DNA of 32,426 nucleotides from Fidelibacterota bacterium (GTDB lineage: Bacteria > Pseudomonadota > Alphaproteobacteria > Rhodospirillales > Rhodospirillaceae). Under the pieces are notes generated by a model. That model ran no database searches and was not told the DNA's origin. It was given only the letters and a program-made list of their open reading frames with translations. The position numbers and the translations under genes were made by a program. Shown here in pieces: positions 24,448-32,274 of the stretch. Location: positions 1-32,426 of the forward strand of contig CANKHC010000011.1 of NCBI GenBank assembly GCA_947481595.1. The letters run 5' to 3'. The stretch's first letter is position 1. Every line of letters starts with the position of its first letter.

Positions 24448-25212
24448 TCAGGCGCCGGCGCGCGCTTCGTCGGCTTGGGCGCGGGCGGCTTCCTCGCGTT
24501 TACGCGACACGGGGTTGGTATTGTAGGGCCAATTAGGCGTCAGCTTGGCGACGTGCGGGTACTTCACAGCAACGGCTTCGTCGTAGCCCAAGTTGAAGAC
24601 GGTGGCCGAACGCGGGCGCGCCGCCGCACCGTCGTAGAAAGTGCCCAGCAGCTGGTCCCACCATAGATTGGTGATGCCGTAGTTGCCGTTCTCGTTGTGG
24701 AAGTGATGCGACATATGGAAGCGCTTGATCTCGCGCACCCAGCCCCACTTCGGCGCATAGCCGAGATGTTGAATGCAGTGGAAGTATTCGTAGATGCAGG
24801 TTTGCACGACCCCGGTCGCAAGGGCCGCGAGCGCGCCGGTCCAACCGGCGAGCAGGTAACCCACCGGCATGCTGGCAAGGGCGACGGTTGGCAGCGTGGT
24901 GTAGAGCGCGCCGAAGAGGACCTTGAGATTATTCGGATCGGAATGATGGTCGTAGTGGATGCGCTTCCAGGTGCCGGCGGTGAGCTTGGATTTCCACATC
25001 CAGCGGCTATGCAGGATGAAGCGGTGCAGCACGTACCAGACCAGCGGATAGACGAAGAAGGTCGCAAACATGGCGGCGAGCACGGGGATGATCAGCGCGG
25101 CCCCCGTCAGCACGCCGTGGATCGCAGCAGCGCCGGAGGCGATGGCGACCAGGATATAGGCGGCAATGGCGTAGTACTGGAAATAGGCAGCACTCAGCGC
25201 GCCCAAATCCAT
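24448..25212 (-). CDS. Fatty-acid hydroxylase / sterol-desaturase family membrane enzyme
   Basis: The 254-residue integral membrane protein contains the full set of di-iron histidine motifs: HRFILH (63-68), HYDHH (86-90), HCIQH (145-149) and HMSHH (166-170). Such enzymes hydroxylate or desaturate lipid acyl chains, sterols, carotenoids or sphingoid bases, using O2 and an electron donor. Three to four hydrophobic segments surround the motifs. ATG 25212 is chosen; the frame continues upstream to 25347, overlapping lptG, but that part is not protein-like. The four-base gap to the GNAT-fold gene suggests joint action on a lipid. A terminator-like hairpin separates it from lptG. Confidence 0.87.
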   Translation of the reverse strand: MDLGALSAAYFQYYAIAAYILVAIASGAAAIHGVLTGAALIIPVLAAMFATFFVYPLVWYVLHRFILHSRWMWKSKLTAGTWKRIHYDHHSDPNNLKVLFGALYTTLPTVALASMPVGYLLAGWTGALAALATGVVQTCIYEYFHCIQHLGYAPKWGWVREIKRFHMSHHFHNENGNYGITNLWWDQLLGTFYDGAAARPRSATVFNLGYDEAVAVKYPHVAKLTPNWPYNTNPVSRKREEAARAQADEARAGA

Positions 25213-25269
25213 ACGGTCGAGGTGGTATTCCTTGTCGCTCCAGAAAGCCACGGCCAATACCTTACTTCG

Positions 25270-25293
25270 AAAAAGCCCCAAATATGGGCGCTT
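25270..25293 (-). terminator. Probable terminator after lptG
   Basis: On the minus strand AAAGCGCCC can pair with GGGGCTTTT with one bulged base across a short AT loop, and the 3' arm ends in five T residues. It begins about 12 bases after the lptG stop codon and lies in the gap before the hydroxylase gene. Confidence 0.45.
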
Positions 25294-25304
25294 TATAAGC
25301 CCGC

Positions 25305-26390
25305 TTAGGTACGGGCGCCAGTGTGTTCCAGGTTGAAGATCAACCAAAGCCCTAGCGTGCCGAAGAGGGCAATGGGCAGCCAGGCCGCCACCGCCGGCGG
25401 CAAGGAGCCGAATTGGCCCATGGCCAGCACGATGTTGTCGATGACGACAAAAGCAAAGCCGATGGAAATGCCCCAGACGACCGTGACCACCGAGCTGCCC
25501 TGGCGGTGGTGGGCAAAGGCGGCGATGGCGGCCAGCAGCGGCATTAAGGCCAGCACGATCGGGCCGGCGACCTTCTGCTGCAGCCAGGTGTCATAGAAGT
25601 AGCCGGGGCGCGAGCCGATCGCCACGGTGCCGATGTACTGCTGCAGGGCGTTGAGCGAGAGCTCGTTGGGGTGCTGGCTGGCCATACGGAAGAAATGCTC
25701 AGGCTTGAGCGCGGTGTCCCAGGTCAGCGGCACGGTGTCGTCGCTTTGCGAGGTCAGGCCGCCGATGCGTTTGATCTCCACCGCGTTCCAGTGGTCGTTC
25801 TCCCAAAGGGCGAGACGCACCCCCAGGATGTCGGCGATGTTGCCGTTGGCGTCCTGCTTGAAGATGCGCATGTCCTGCAGCACGGTGCCGTCGCGCAGGA
25901 CTTTGCCGACGTTGATGATGGAGCTGCCTTCGCGGATCCAGCTGTTCTCGGCGTTCTGCACCGGCTGCTCGCCGGTTTTGTAGTCAGCGTCGCGCCAAGC
26001 CTGAAGATTGCCGTTGGCAGGCACGACGACGAATTCGGAGAAGATGAAAAGCAGGCCCGACAGCACCAGGCCGACACTGACCAGGCCGCCGACAAGGCTA
26101 AGCACCGAGCGGCCAGCGGCGCGCATGGCGAGGATTTCGCTGTTGGTGGCCATGGCGACCATGGCGGTGAGCGCGCCGAGAAGGGCCGCGAGCGGCGCAA
26201 CAGTTTCCACCAGGCCCGGCATGCGCAGCGAGACATAGCGCGCGAGTGTCGGCGCGGGATCGCCGCCGCCGGCGAGCACGTCGTTGGCTACAGCCAGCAG
26301 ATCGAGCGTCTGCAAGAAAACCACGAGTCCCACCAGAAGCATGATGAAGCGGCCGAAGAAGGCCCGCATGAGATAGCGCGAGAGGATCAT
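25305..26390 (-). CDS. lptG: LPS export ABC transporter permease LptG
   Basis: The 361-residue protein is a YjgP/YjgQ-family permease: an N-terminal amphipathic start (ILSRYLMRAFFGRF), three membrane helices, a periplasmic beta-jellyroll domain (about 130-260) and three C-terminal helices ending WLIFNLEHTG. With LptF and the ATPase LptB it extracts LPS from the inner membrane and passes it to LptC/A. The motif MATNSEILAMRAAGRS is the cytoplasmic coupling helix that contacts LptB. ATG 26390 has TAAGGAAAT upstream. Six bases separate it from lptF, so the two are cotranscribed. Confidence 0.93.
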   Translation of the reverse strand: MILSRYLMRAFFGRFIMLLVGLVVFLQTLDLLAVANDVLAGGGDPAPTLARYVSLRMPGLVETVAPLAALLGALTAMVAMATNSEILAMRAAGRSVLSLVGGLVSVGLVLSGLLFIFSEFVVVPANGNLQAWRDADYKTGEQPVQNAENSWIREGSSIINVGKVLRDGTVLQDMRIFKQDANGNIADILGVRLALWENDHWNAVEIKRIGGLTSQSDDTVPLTWDTALKPEHFFRMASQHPNELSLNALQQYIGTVAIGSRPGYFYDTWLQQKVAGPIVLALMPLLAAIAAFAHHRQGSSVVTVVWGISIGFAFVVIDNIVLAMGQFGSLPPAVAAWLPIALFGTLGLWLIFNLEHTGART

Positions 26391-26396
26391 ATTTCC

Positions 26397-27665
26397 TTAC
26401 TCCGCCGGCGCCGGAGCGGGCTTGGGCTTCGGGCGGAAGACGGAAACGATGCGGTCGGTGAAAGCGACCCAGTGCGCTTCCATCACCAGGACCGGCGGCG
26501 TGCCGGCTTTGCGGTCGGTGATGTAGAAAAGATAGAAGGTCGCGACGATGAACAGCGCGAAGTCGGTCCAGAGCAGGATTCCCGCGGGCGCACCGGTGGC
26601 CGAAGCGTAGGCGGCGGTGAACTCCAGCACCTTGTGGTAGCTGACGAGCACCAAGAGACCGAAGATCAGGCCGAAGGAACGGCTGGCGCGGTGGGTCATG
26701 ATGCCGAGTGGTGCGGCGAGGATCGGCAGGAACAGCATCGAGAGCGTAAACACTAAGCGGAAGTGGAACTCGGCGGCAACGGCCGAGGGTGCCACGATCT
26801 CTTCCGGCGGAAGGTCGGCTGCGGGATTGGCGGTGGCGACGTTGCTCGCACCGCGTCCGGCCAAGAGGTTGATGCGGTAGCCGCGCATCAGCTCCAGCAA
26901 GGTGAGTTCGCGCTGGTCGCCGCCGCGCGCGCGGAACCGCACGAGGTCGGTGAGATTGAGCGGCCAGTCGAAAACATCAAACGCCAGCGTCGTGGCACCT
27001 TTGGTCTCGGGGTTCCAGTCGGAGCGGTTGCCCTCGTAGAGCCGCAGCGACACCGTGCCGTCCATGGCTGTGCTCATCAACTCGCCGCGCTTGGCGGTGA
27101 GCGTGACGATGTGGCCGTCGTCTTCCTGCTTGTGGGCGAAGACGCCGTAAAGCTCGCGGCCCGCGCCGCGCGATTGTTCGACGCGCAGGGTGTAGCCGTT
27201 GGGCAGGCTCATGAACACGCCTTCGCCGATGCCCTGCTCGATCACGCCGGAGGTGATGTTGAACTCGACCGCGCGGAAGAGGTAGCGCGTGTAAGGCTGG
27301 ATGTAGCCCGACAGGAGGAAATTGATCCCGGTCATCACCACGGCCAGCACGACGGCGGAGCGGATGAAGCGGGCCATGCCGATGCCCGAGGAGTGGACGG
27401 CATCGAGCTCGGACTGCGAGGAGAGCTTGCGGAAGGCGAGCAGTACGCCGAGGAAAAGGGCCACGGGCAGTGCCAAGCCGATGTAATAAGGGATGAGATA
27501 GAAAAGCATCTGGAAGACGACCAGCGTCGACACACCGTTGCCCACGGCGATGTCGAGCAGGCGCATGAGGCGCTCCATGCACAGGATCACCGCCGCGATG
27601 AAAAGGATCACCGCGATGGTGGGCACGATTTGGCGCAAGAGGTAACGGTCGATCGCCTGCATCAT
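26397..27665 (-). CDS. lptF: LPS export ABC transporter permease LptF
   Basis: This 422-residue YjgP/YjgQ permease starts MMQAIDRYLLRQIVPTI. The coupling helix is SSQSELDAVHSSGIGMARF. A periplasmic jellyroll domain (about 130-290) with FNITSGVIEQGIGEGVF is followed by three helices and a proline-rich tail. Its alphaproteobacterial-type length exceeds that of E. coli LptF (366 residues), mainly through the loop at about 280-305 and the C-terminal tail. It pairs with LptG as a heterodimer in the inner membrane. It is the first gene of the lptFG operon, divergent from the lipid kinase gene. Confidence 0.93.
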   Translation of the reverse strand: MMQAIDRYLLRQIVPTIAVILFIAAVILCMERLMRLLDIAVGNGVSTLVVFQMLFYLIPYYIGLALPVALFLGVLLAFRKLSSQSELDAVHSSGIGMARFIRSAVVLAVVMTGINFLLSGYIQPYTRYLFRAVEFNITSGVIEQGIGEGVFMSLPNGYTLRVEQSRGAGRELYGVFAHKQEDDGHIVTLTAKRGELMSTAMDGTVSLRLYEGNRSDWNPETKGATTLAFDVFDWPLNLTDLVRFRARGGDQRELTLLELMRGYRINLLAGRGASNVATANPAADLPPEEIVAPSAVAAEFHFRLVFTLSMLFLPILAAPLGIMTHRASRSFGLIFGLLVLVSYHKVLEFTAAYASATGAPAGILLWTDFALFIVATFYLFYITDRKAGTPPVLVMEAHWVAFTDRIVSVFRPKPKPAPAPAE

Positions 27666-27861
27666 GAAGGTGGTCAGCGTCCCCGTGTTCTGGCTCTTAT
27701 GGCCCGGTGTGGGGGCAGTTTAGGCGAGGCACCCCAGCGTGGCCAGCAAGGCTTTTTCTTATCATTTCAACATGTTCACGGTATATCACGGCACGGCGCG
27801 ATCTCGTCATAACAGTCAATTTAAAGCATTATGGCGGGGCGACCTGGAAGCATCGGACCCC

Positions 27862-28806
27862 GTGACAACCCTGCCCCCCCTCGCCGTCATCACCAACCGC
27901 GGCAGCACGCGTAACCTGCGCGGCGATGCCTGGGTCGACCCTTTGCTGGCGGGTGAAGCCGGCGTGACCCACCATAAAGTCGACGCGGGTGACATTGCGG
28001 CGGCGGTCGCGGCCTGCGCACGGGACGGAGCTGAGACCATTGTGGTGAACGGCGGCGACGGCACGGTCGGGCTGGTGTTCGCCGCGTTGCTGAACAGCAG
28101 CGCCTCGGCGCGGCTTCCGGCGTTGGCCCTTTTGCCGGCGGGAAAGACGAATATGACCGGCGCGGACTGGAGCTTGCGCGGTTCCCCTGAGGCGGCGCTG
28201 ACGGCGGTGCTGAGGGCCCGGCGCGAGGGTACGCTGGCCCAGCACGTGATCACGCGCCCGGTGCTGACCCTGCGCCAAAGCGCCGAGGCACCGCCTTTGT
28301 ACGGCGCGTTCTTCGGCGCGGCTGAGGTGGTCGACGGAATCCGGTTTTGCAGAAAGCACATCTATCCCTTGAAGATGCCCAACGCCTTCAGCCACGCGGC
28401 GGCGATCGGTGTGCTTCTGACGCGCGCCCTTTTTGGCGGCGGCGGACAAATGGCGGTCGAAAATGAGGCACAGGCGATTGAAAGCGGCACGTTCTTCGCG
28501 GTGATCGTCACCGCGCTCGATGAAATGCTGCTGGGCATCCGCGCCGAACACGGGGCGATGACGAGCGCGCCGCTCAGCTACATTTCGCTGCGCCCGGGGC
28601 TAGGTGCAATGCGCGCCGGGTTGGGGGCGCTGCTCCGCAAACGCATCGCGGCGGGAGCTGGGCGGACGGTCGAGCGATTTGCGCGTGTCAGCCTCGCCTT
28701 CACCGGCGCTTATACGCTGGACGGTGAACTCTATGAAGCCGATGCGGCGCAGCCCCTGGTACTCGAGGGCAATCGCACGCTGGATTTCATCAGGCTGCCG
28801 GCATGA
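27862..28806 (+). CDS. Diacylglycerol-kinase-family lipid kinase
   Basis: The 314-residue protein shows the DAGK catalytic fold: LAVITNRGSTRN at the start, the nucleotide-binding GGDGT motif (64-68) and LLPAGKTNMTG, which stands in for the usual PxGTxNxxA loop with Lys in place of Thr-adjacent Gly-Thr. It should phosphorylate diacylglycerol or a related lipid alcohol with ATP, making phosphatidate. The frame is open from 27739, but that part is AT-rich and not protein-like. GTG 27862 places the start right at the conserved domain and is the preferred, though uncertain, choice. Its TGA overlaps the next ATG as ATGA, so translation is coupled to the Tam41-like gene. Confidence 0.8.
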   Translation: MTTLPPLAVITNRGSTRNLRGDAWVDPLLAGEAGVTHHKVDAGDIAAAVAACARDGAETIVVNGGDGTVGLVFAALLNSSASARLPALALLPAGKTNMTGADWSLRGSPEAALTAVLRARREGTLAQHVITRPVLTLRQSAEAPPLYGAFFGAAEVVDGIRFCRKHIYPLKMPNAFSHAAAIGVLLTRALFGGGGQMAVENEAQAIESGTFFAVIVTALDEMLLGIRAEHGAMTSAPLSYISLRPGLGAMRAGLGALLRKRIAAGAGRTVERFARVSLAFTGAYTLDGELYEADAAQPLVLEGNRTLDFIRLPA

Positions 28807-29708
28807 GTGTGCCCACGCAAAAACTCGCGGAGATCATCGCCGCGGAGTCGAAGGCCGCGACCTTTCCGGCGGCGCAGGCTTTTGCCGCGCATTTGACGGA
28901 ACGCTTCGGCGCCGAGGGCGTGATCTTTTACGGCTCGTGCCTGCGCCAGAACACCGACCAGGGATTGCTGCTGGATTTCTACGCACTGGTGGACAGCACG
29001 ACGCAGGCGCTGGGCGTGGTCTCGGGGACGTTCGCCCGGCTGTTGCCGCCGAATGTCTATTACATCGAGATGCCGTTCGAAGAACGCGTTATCCGCGCCA
29101 AGGTCGCGGTGATGGCCACCGGTCAATTTCTCAGCGCCGTGGCGCCGGAGACATTCACGTCGAGCGTGTGGGCGCGCTTCGCCCAGCCGGCCCTGGTGCT
29201 GCAAGCACGTAGCGATGACGTGCGCGCGAAACTGGAAGCGAGCTTGGCGCAGGCGGTGGCGACGATGATCACACGCGCGCAACCGCTGATGTCGGAAGCT
29301 TATGATGCGCGGGCCTTGTGGGTGCGGGCTTTCACGGCGACCTACGGCGCCGAGTTGCGCCCGGAGAAAGACAGCAAAGCCGCCGAGTTGGTGGCCGGCG
29401 ACCTCGCGCGTTACACGGCGGTTACGCAAGCACAGCTGGGCCAAGGCCCCTACCCCGCGGCCAGCGACGCCGGCCGGCGCGCAGGCGCCACGGCCTGGAA
29501 ACGCCGGCGGATCCTGGGCAAGACGCTCAACGCCTTGCGGCTGATCAAGGCGGCTTTCACTTTCCAGGGTGGGCTGGATTACGCGGTGTGGAAGATCGAG
29601 CGGCACTCTGGCGTGAAGATCGCCCTGAGCCCGGCGGAGCGGAAAAGACCCCTGATTACGGGGCTAAAGTTGTTCTTTGGGACTCTGCGCCAGGGCGGAT
29701 TGCGCTAG
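28803..29708 (+). CDS. Tam41-like nucleotidyltransferase (candidate CDP-diacylglycerol synthase)
   Basis: The 301-residue protein has a nucleotidyltransferase start, IFYGSCLRQ (Y43-G44-S45), then LLLDFYALVD (D58, D64). This lines up with the GS and MLDFVFTVDD motifs of mitochondrial Tam41, which makes CDP-diacylglycerol from CTP and phosphatidate. Further Tam41-like landmarks occur in the right order: PPNVYYIE, VIRAKVAVMATGQFL, WARFAQPALVLQ, a helix-rich middle, and a basic C-terminal segment LRLIKAAFTFQGGLDYAVWKIERHSG like the end of human TAMM41. No membrane helix is present, as expected for Tam41 and unlike CdsA. The coupled upstream lipid kinase would supply phosphatidate. The assignment rests on motif order recalled from memory, not a search. 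Confidence 0.62.
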   Translation: MSVPTQKLAEIIAAESKAATFPAAQAFAAHLTERFGAEGVIFYGSCLRQNTDQGLLLDFYALVDSTTQALGVVSGTFARLLPPNVYYIEMPFEERVIRAKVAVMATGQFLSAVAPETFTSSVWARFAQPALVLQARSDDVRAKLEASLAQAVATMITRAQPLMSEAYDARALWVRAFTATYGAELRPEKDSKAAELVAGDLARYTAVTQAQLGQGPYPAASDAGRRAGATAWKRRRILGKTLNALRLIKAAFTFQGGLDYAVWKIERHSGVKIALSPAERKRPLITGLKLFFGTLRQGGLR

Positions 29709-29739
29709 GATAGGCGGAGATCAATTGGGGAGAAGCGGC

Positions 29740-30681
29740 ATGCGGAAATGGTTGATGGGGTTTGCGGCGGCGATGCTGAGCGCCGCGCCGGTTTTGGCGC
29801 AAACGGCGCCGGCGATGTCGGCGGCGGACGTGGCCAAGATCAAGGTCGAGGTCGCAGCGGCGCTGCAGGATTACATGAAAGCGTTTTCGGCGCAGGACTC
29901 AAAAGCCGTGGCGCGGGTGATCTATAGCCAGCCGGGCATCACGCTGAGCGAACAGGGCGTGACCCTGATCGACCCGGCGCAGCAGGAAGTGACCAACGCC
30001 GCGTTCATCAAGAAGCTGGTGGAGTCAGGCTGGGTGCGCACCGAAACGCCGCAGGTGACCGTGTGCGTGCTGAACGCCTCCGCCGCCATCGGCAGCGGCA
30101 AGTACATCAGATACCGCAAGGACGGCACGATCCATTCCCAGGGCGGCGGCGTGAACTTCTATTCCAAGACACCGCAAGGCTGGAAGATGGTTACGCGCAT
30201 CAACACGCCGGCCGAGAAAATCGTCACCTGCGAGGACGGCACGCAGCCCAGCAACGGCGGCGCGCCGGATGTGAAGAAAGCCAAGGACGAAGTCATCGCC
30301 GCGGTGCGCAACTACATGGCGCAGTATTCGGCGCGCAATGCCAAGGCCGTGGCGCATGAGGTCTACAGCAAGCCCGGCCTGCAGTTCGGCGCCAATGGTG
30401 TGTCGCTGATCGATCCCGACAAGCAGGAAGCCAGCACCGCCGAGCGCATCAAGCAGATGGTGGCCGAGGGCTGGGACAAATCGACGTTTCCGAACCCGAG
30501 CGCTTGCATCCTCAATCCTTATGCCGCCATCGTCAGCGGCGCGTTCCACCGCCACGACAAGGCGGGCAAGGTGATCTTTGAAGGCGGTGAGACCGACCTT
30601 TTCGTCAAGACGCCGCAAGGCTGGAAGATGATCAGTCTCATTGGAACGGCCCCCAGCAAAGTGGTGACGTGTAATGATTAA
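29740..30681 (+). CDS. Secreted protein with two tandem NTF2-like (SnoaL/DUF4440) domains
   Basis: The 313-residue precursor begins with a Sec signal peptide ending VLAQTAP. It contains two homologous domains (about 26-163 and 176-313), each of the cone-shaped NTF2-like type. The recurring pattern is Y-M-x(4)-SA-x(3)-K-A-V-A, GV-x-LIDP-x-x-QE, GW, ASAAI/YAAIVSG, and KTPQGWKM. Each domain has a Cys in C(V/I)LN and another in VTC(E/N)D, a likely disulfide. ATG 29740 follows GGGGAGAAG at good spacing; the longer frame upstream runs into the previous gene. Its end overlaps the next gene by eight bases. The ligand or catalytic role is unknown. Confidence 0.83.
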   Translation: MRKWLMGFAAAMLSAAPVLAQTAPAMSAADVAKIKVEVAAALQDYMKAFSAQDSKAVARVIYSQPGITLSEQGVTLIDPAQQEVTNAAFIKKLVESGWVRTETPQVTVCVLNASAAIGSGKYIRYRKDGTIHSQGGGVNFYSKTPQGWKMVTRINTPAEKIVTCEDGTQPSNGGAPDVKKAKDEVIAAVRNYMAQYSARNAKAVAHEVYSKPGLQFGANGVSLIDPDKQEASTAERIKQMVAEGWDKSTFPNPSACILNPYAAIVSGAFHRHDKAGKVIFEGGETDLFVKTPQGWKMISLIGTAPSKVVTCND

Positions 30682-31171
30682 GCAGATCATCGCAGCGGCA
30701 CTTGGCGTGCTCCTGGTGACGGGGACCGCACAAGCACAACAGAAGATGTCGCCCGCCGACATCGCCAAGACCAAGGCAGAAGTCGAAGCGGCCTTGCAGC
30801 ACTATATGACCGCCTTCTCGGCCGTGGACCTGAACGAGGTGCGCGACAACGTCTGGAATCACCCTTCCGTCAACTTCGGCCCAAACGGCGCCACCTTGAT
30901 CGATCCGGCGCAGCAGACCCAGCAGAGCGACGGGCTCATCAAACAACTCCAGAAGGATGGCTGGGTAAAATCGGATCAGGTCCGCAACGTGGTCTGCATC
31001 CTCAACCCGACGTCCGCCATTGTCAGCGGCGATTTCCGCCGGGTGCGGGCGGATGGGTCGGTGATCTCTTCCAGCGGCACGACCAACCTGTTCGCCAAGA
31101 ACGACAAGGGCTGGAAGATGGTGGCGCGCATTATCACTGAAGCCGGGAAAGTCACCACCTGTAACGACTAA
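30674..31171 (+). CDS. Secreted single-domain NTF2-like protein
   Basis: The 165-residue precursor has a signal peptide ending GTAQAQQ and one NTF2-like domain closely related to both domains of the preceding gene. Shared features are YMTAFSAVD, GATLIDPAQQ, DGWVKSD, VVCILNPTSAIVSG, KGWKM and VTTCND. The two cysteines seen in each upstream domain are kept. Its ATG lies inside the end of the upstream gene (eight-base overlap), so it is translationally coupled. The three domains probably arose from one by duplication. The function is unknown. Confidence 0.83.
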   Translation: MIKQIIAAALGVLLVTGTAQAQQKMSPADIAKTKAEVEAALQHYMTAFSAVDLNEVRDNVWNHPSVNFGPNGATLIDPAQQTQQSDGLIKQLQKDGWVKSDQVRNVVCILNPTSAIVSGDFRRVRADGSVISSSGTTNLFAKNDKGWKMVARIITEAGKVTTCND

Positions 31172-31214
31172 AGGCCGCGAATAAAGCTTCAAGCATCAAA
31201 ACCGGGAGGGTGAG

Positions 31215-32264
31215 ATGAAGTTGGGCGTAGGGAGTGTGCTGGCGTCACTGTGTGTTACTGCCCCGGCGATGGCGGCAGAGACGTGCGCGCCGGCGGGCGG
31301 GCTCAATTTCATCTGCGGCGTCAAGGCTGCGGAAGATCTGGTGGCGGTACCGAAGACCGACTACCTGATCGCCAGCGCCATGGCGGCGGGCGGCGGCATC
31401 AACCTCGTCGATACGCGCGCCAAGACCGTGGTGAACCTCTTTCCCGGCAGTTCCACTGTCCGCCACGACAAGGCCAAGTACGGCGCATGCCCTGGCCAGC
31501 TCGATCCTACGCTGGCAGTATTGCACGGCGTGAGTCTGCGGCCGGCCGCCGGTGGGCACTACACCCTCTATGGCGTCAACCACGGCGGGCGTGAATCAAT
31601 TGAAGTGTTCGACGTGGCGATGGACGGCGGCGCGCCCAAGGTTACATGGACCGGTTGCATCGTGCTGCCCACAGGCATGGCGGCCAACAGCGTCGCGGCT
31701 TGGAAGGACGGTACGGTGATCGCCACAGTGCCGTCGCTCCCCAACGTTACCCCGGAGGACAGGAAGGCCGGAAAGCCGACCGGCGTGGTGGTGCAATGGA
31801 GACCTGGGTCAGCCGGCTTCACGCCTGTCGCCGGCACCGAGTTGAAGGGCAACAACGGTATCGACACCTCGCCCAGCGACGACGAGTTCTTCGTGGTTGC
31901 CTACACCGACCGCAAGATCGTGGCCTTTTCGCGCAAAGATACGTCCAAGCCCCTGCGCGAGGCGCAGCTGACGGGCTTTGCCCCCGATAACGTGCGCTGG
32001 ACCGAGGACGGACGCATGCTGACGGCCGGCATGGCCGATCCGGATGCGTCCTGTGGTGCGGCGCAAGGCACGCCCGAATACCAAAAGTGCGCGCGGGGCT
32101 ACATCGCCGTGTCGATCGATCCCCAGACCATGGCGGTCACCGAACTCGCACGCGGGCCGGCGACGCCGTCCTTCAGCGGCGCCACCATGGTCGTCGAGAT
32201 AGGCGACGAGCTGTGGATCGGGACCTACAACAACGACAAGATCGCCTATCGGGCGCGTAACTAG
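31215..32264 (+). CDS. Secreted SMP-30/paraoxonase-like beta-propeller protein
   Basis: The 349-residue precursor starts at ATG 31215 after GGGAGGGTGAG and has a signal peptide ending APAMAAE. The mature protein has repeated beta-propeller blades. Landmarks are LNFICGVKAAEDLVAVP, LHGVSLRPAAGGHYTLYGVNHGGRESIEVF, TGMAANSVAAWKDG, NNGIDTSPSDDEFFVV and FAPDNVRWTEDGRM. The HG, NHGGRE, NS and DN motifs are the calcium-site residues of SMP-30, gluconolactonase and paraoxonase enzymes, which hydrolyse lactones and esters. Six cysteines may form disulfides. The next gene is a tandem paralogue. The substrate is unknown. Confidence 0.82.
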   Translation: MKLGVGSVLASLCVTAPAMAAETCAPAGGLNFICGVKAAEDLVAVPKTDYLIASAMAAGGGINLVDTRAKTVVNLFPGSSTVRHDKAKYGACPGQLDPTLAVLHGVSLRPAAGGHYTLYGVNHGGRESIEVFDVAMDGGAPKVTWTGCIVLPTGMAANSVAAWKDGTVIATVPSLPNVTPEDRKAGKPTGVVVQWRPGSAGFTPVAGTELKGNNGIDTSPSDDEFFVVAYTDRKIVAFSRKDTSKPLREAQLTGFAPDNVRWTEDGRMLTAGMADPDASCGAAQGTPEYQKCARGYIAVSIDPQTMAVTELARGPATPSFSGATMVVEIGDELWIGTYNNDKIAYRARN

Positions 32265-32274
32265 GGGCATTCGC

